The notes under the pieces are model-generated. The model was given only the letters and a program-made list of their open reading frames with translations, had not been told where the DNA came from and ran no database searches. 7,327 bases of DNA from Candidatus Hydrogenedentota bacterium. GTDB lineage: Bacteria; Hydrogenedentota; Hydrogenedentia; Hydrogenedentiales; CAITNO01. The first letter of the stretch is position 1, and each line of letters begins with the position of its first letter. The position numbers and the translations under genes are program-made. This document shows positions 6,588 to 7,327 of this stretch, one piece after another. The stretch spans positions 1 through 7,327 of the forward strand of contig CAIXUF010000947.1 in assembly GCA_903922535.1 (NCBI GenBank), written 5' to 3'.

Positions 6588-7327
6588 ATGCACGAACAGG
6601 AAGCTAATCGCATGCGCCGCCATATTGAAAACCTCGCGAATCCGGATGCGACGGTTTCGGCAAGGGCGGAAGGACATCTCCTGCGGCATTACGGCGTGCG
6701 GGCACTGGACCAACTGCTTCCGGCCTGTGACCATGCAAACCCGGTTGTTCGATTCCGTGCCGTGTGGGTGCTTGGCCATACAAAGGATCCGCGGGCTTTC
6801 GACACGATCCTGCGCCTGACCAACGACCCGGATGATCGGGTGCGGTACGACGCCACCATGGCACTTGGGGTGCTTGGGGATGTCCGGGCGATTCCCCACC
6901 TTTACAGCATGCTCCTACTCCTGGACGACTCGCTGCCGGCAAGTCAAGCGCTCGCACGAATCGGAGTTTCTGCGCTGCCGGCCATAGAGAAGGCGCTCAC
7001 GAGCCGAGATGTTGATATTCGGCACATGGCTGCCAACGTCGTGGGAGGTTTTGCCGTCGGACTTAACGACCCGGAATGCCTTCGCCTGCTTCGCCGGTTC
7101 AGCATGGATCCCAACGAGTACGCCCGTTTAGACGCCGCCTTTTGGCTGGAAGGGATTGACAAAAGGCAAAGAGGTGAATGTCATCAGAGGCATTTGCGAA
7201 ATAGCCCATTTTCGCGGCAGTGCCGGTCAGAGGGCACCTGCGACGGGTTTGATAGCGGCGTTGGCCCAAGTGCTGGACGGGCTGACAGGCCGTTGAAGGC
7301 TGTCGGGGGCTTTGGAGGTGCGCCAAA
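6588..7327 (+). CDS. HEAT-repeat protein, cut by the window end and possibly frameshifted near 7161
   Basis: The reading frame opens 19 bases after the previous gene, with GAAGGAA (6577-6583) before ATG 6588, and stays open to the right edge. ATG 6612, nine codons in, is an alternative start with AGGAAG eight bases ahead. Residues of about 16-190 are HEAT/PBS-lyase-like helical repeats, seen as NPVVRFRAVWVLGHTKDPRA (51-70), DDRVRYDATMALGVLGDVRA (82-101), ASQALARIGVSALPAIEKAL (118-137) and YARLDAAFWLEGI (178-190). Such scaffolds bind proteins, or cofactors in phycobilin lyases; no catalytic residues are visible, and the cell location is probably cytoplasmic since no signal peptide is seen. After residue 191 the frame turns into a Gly/Arg/Ser/Cys-rich tail unlike a repeat. 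The +1 frame (EVNVIRGICEIAHF, then ATGLIAALAQVLDGL) looks helical and stops at 7294-7296. The true end may therefore be 7296, or beyond the window if the tail is real. Confidence 0.72.
   Translation, partial: MHEQEANRMRRHIENLANPDATVSARAEGHLLRHYGVRALDQLLPACDHANPVVRFRAVWVLGHTKDPRAFDTILRLTNDPDDRVRYDATMALGVLGDVRAIPHLYSMLLLLDDSLPASQALARIGVSALPAIEKALTSRDVDIRHMAANVVGGFAVGLNDPECLRLLRRFSMDPNEYARLDAAFWLEGIDKRQRGECHQRHLRNSPFSRQCRSEGTCDGFDSGVGPSAGRADRPLKAVGGFGGAP

Noticed and set aside
5912..6613. Minus-strand open frame of 233 codons opposite the membrane domain of the TPR protein
   Set aside because: Very hydrophilic, His/Gln/Gly-rich product, which is the typical complement of codons for hydrophobic residues.
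7178..7204. Short frame MSSEAFAK after an AGAGGTGA sequence that looks like a ribosome binding site
   Set aside because: Only eight codons inside a region better explained as the end of the HEAT gene; no support for a real peptide.
7284..7304. Hairpin GACAGGCC/AGGCTGTC overlapping the +1-frame stop, considered as a terminator
   Set aside because: The stem has a bulge and is followed only by GGGGGCTTTGG with three T residues. It would fit a gene end at 7296 but is not strong enough to list.
1..7327. CRISPR arrays, tRNA or rRNA genes, insertion sequences, integrase genes and attachment sites
   Set aside because: Reading through the window showed no spaced direct repeats, tRNA-like cloverleaf, rRNA signature, transposase or terminal repeats.

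Overview
The window is GC-rich and gene-dense, and every gene reads on the + strand. Seven coding regions follow one another with short gaps; the first and last are cut by the window edges. The first five are parts of a type II secretion (T2SS) or type IV pilus-like assembly machine. The last two are repeat proteins: one has tetratricopeptide-like helices plus a multi-pass membrane domain, the other has HEAT-like repeats. Strong Shine-Dalgarno sites, a Sec signal peptide, prepilin-like N-termini and GspF/GspE components point to a bacterium, most likely Gram-negative. The high GC, tandem gspF-like genes and the TPR and HEAT proteins would suit a lineage such as Planctomycetes/PVC or a related uncultured phylum, but this is a weak inference.

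Layout. Positions 2-94 hold the C-terminus of an upstream protein whose stop overlaps the next start. Positions 91-621 encode a small PilX/GspK-like minor pseudopilin. Positions 666-1901 encode a full-length GspF/PilC inner-membrane platform protein. Positions 1921-3057 encode a second, divergent GspF-like protein without the usual N-terminal segment. Positions 3054-4277 encode a compact GspE-type ATPase with Walker A, Asp box, Walker B, His box and a CX2CX29CX2C zinc motif, but no N-terminal docking domain. These genes overlap or lie within 44 bases of each other and look like one operon: pseudopilins are extracted and polymerised on a platform driven by the ATPase.

A 158-base gap (4278-4435) separates this block from the rest. 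It holds a good sigma-70-like promoter (TTGAAA, 17 bases, CATAAT) and, right at the predicted transcription start, a perfect 9-bp inverted repeat. Downstream, 4436-6568 encodes a 710-residue protein with a signal peptide, a periplasmic helical-repeat domain and about seven C-terminal membrane segments. From 6588 a HEAT-repeat protein begins; its repeat pattern breaks near an AAAA run at 7161-7164, where the +1 frame appears to carry on the helical pattern to a stop at 7294-7296. This suggests a frameshift.

Nothing here is clearly a new defence or mobile system. The points most worth a second look are the tandem unequal GspF pair with the N-terminally trimmed GspE, the TPR/seven-helix membrane protein, the promoter with its inverted repeat, and the possible frameshift.
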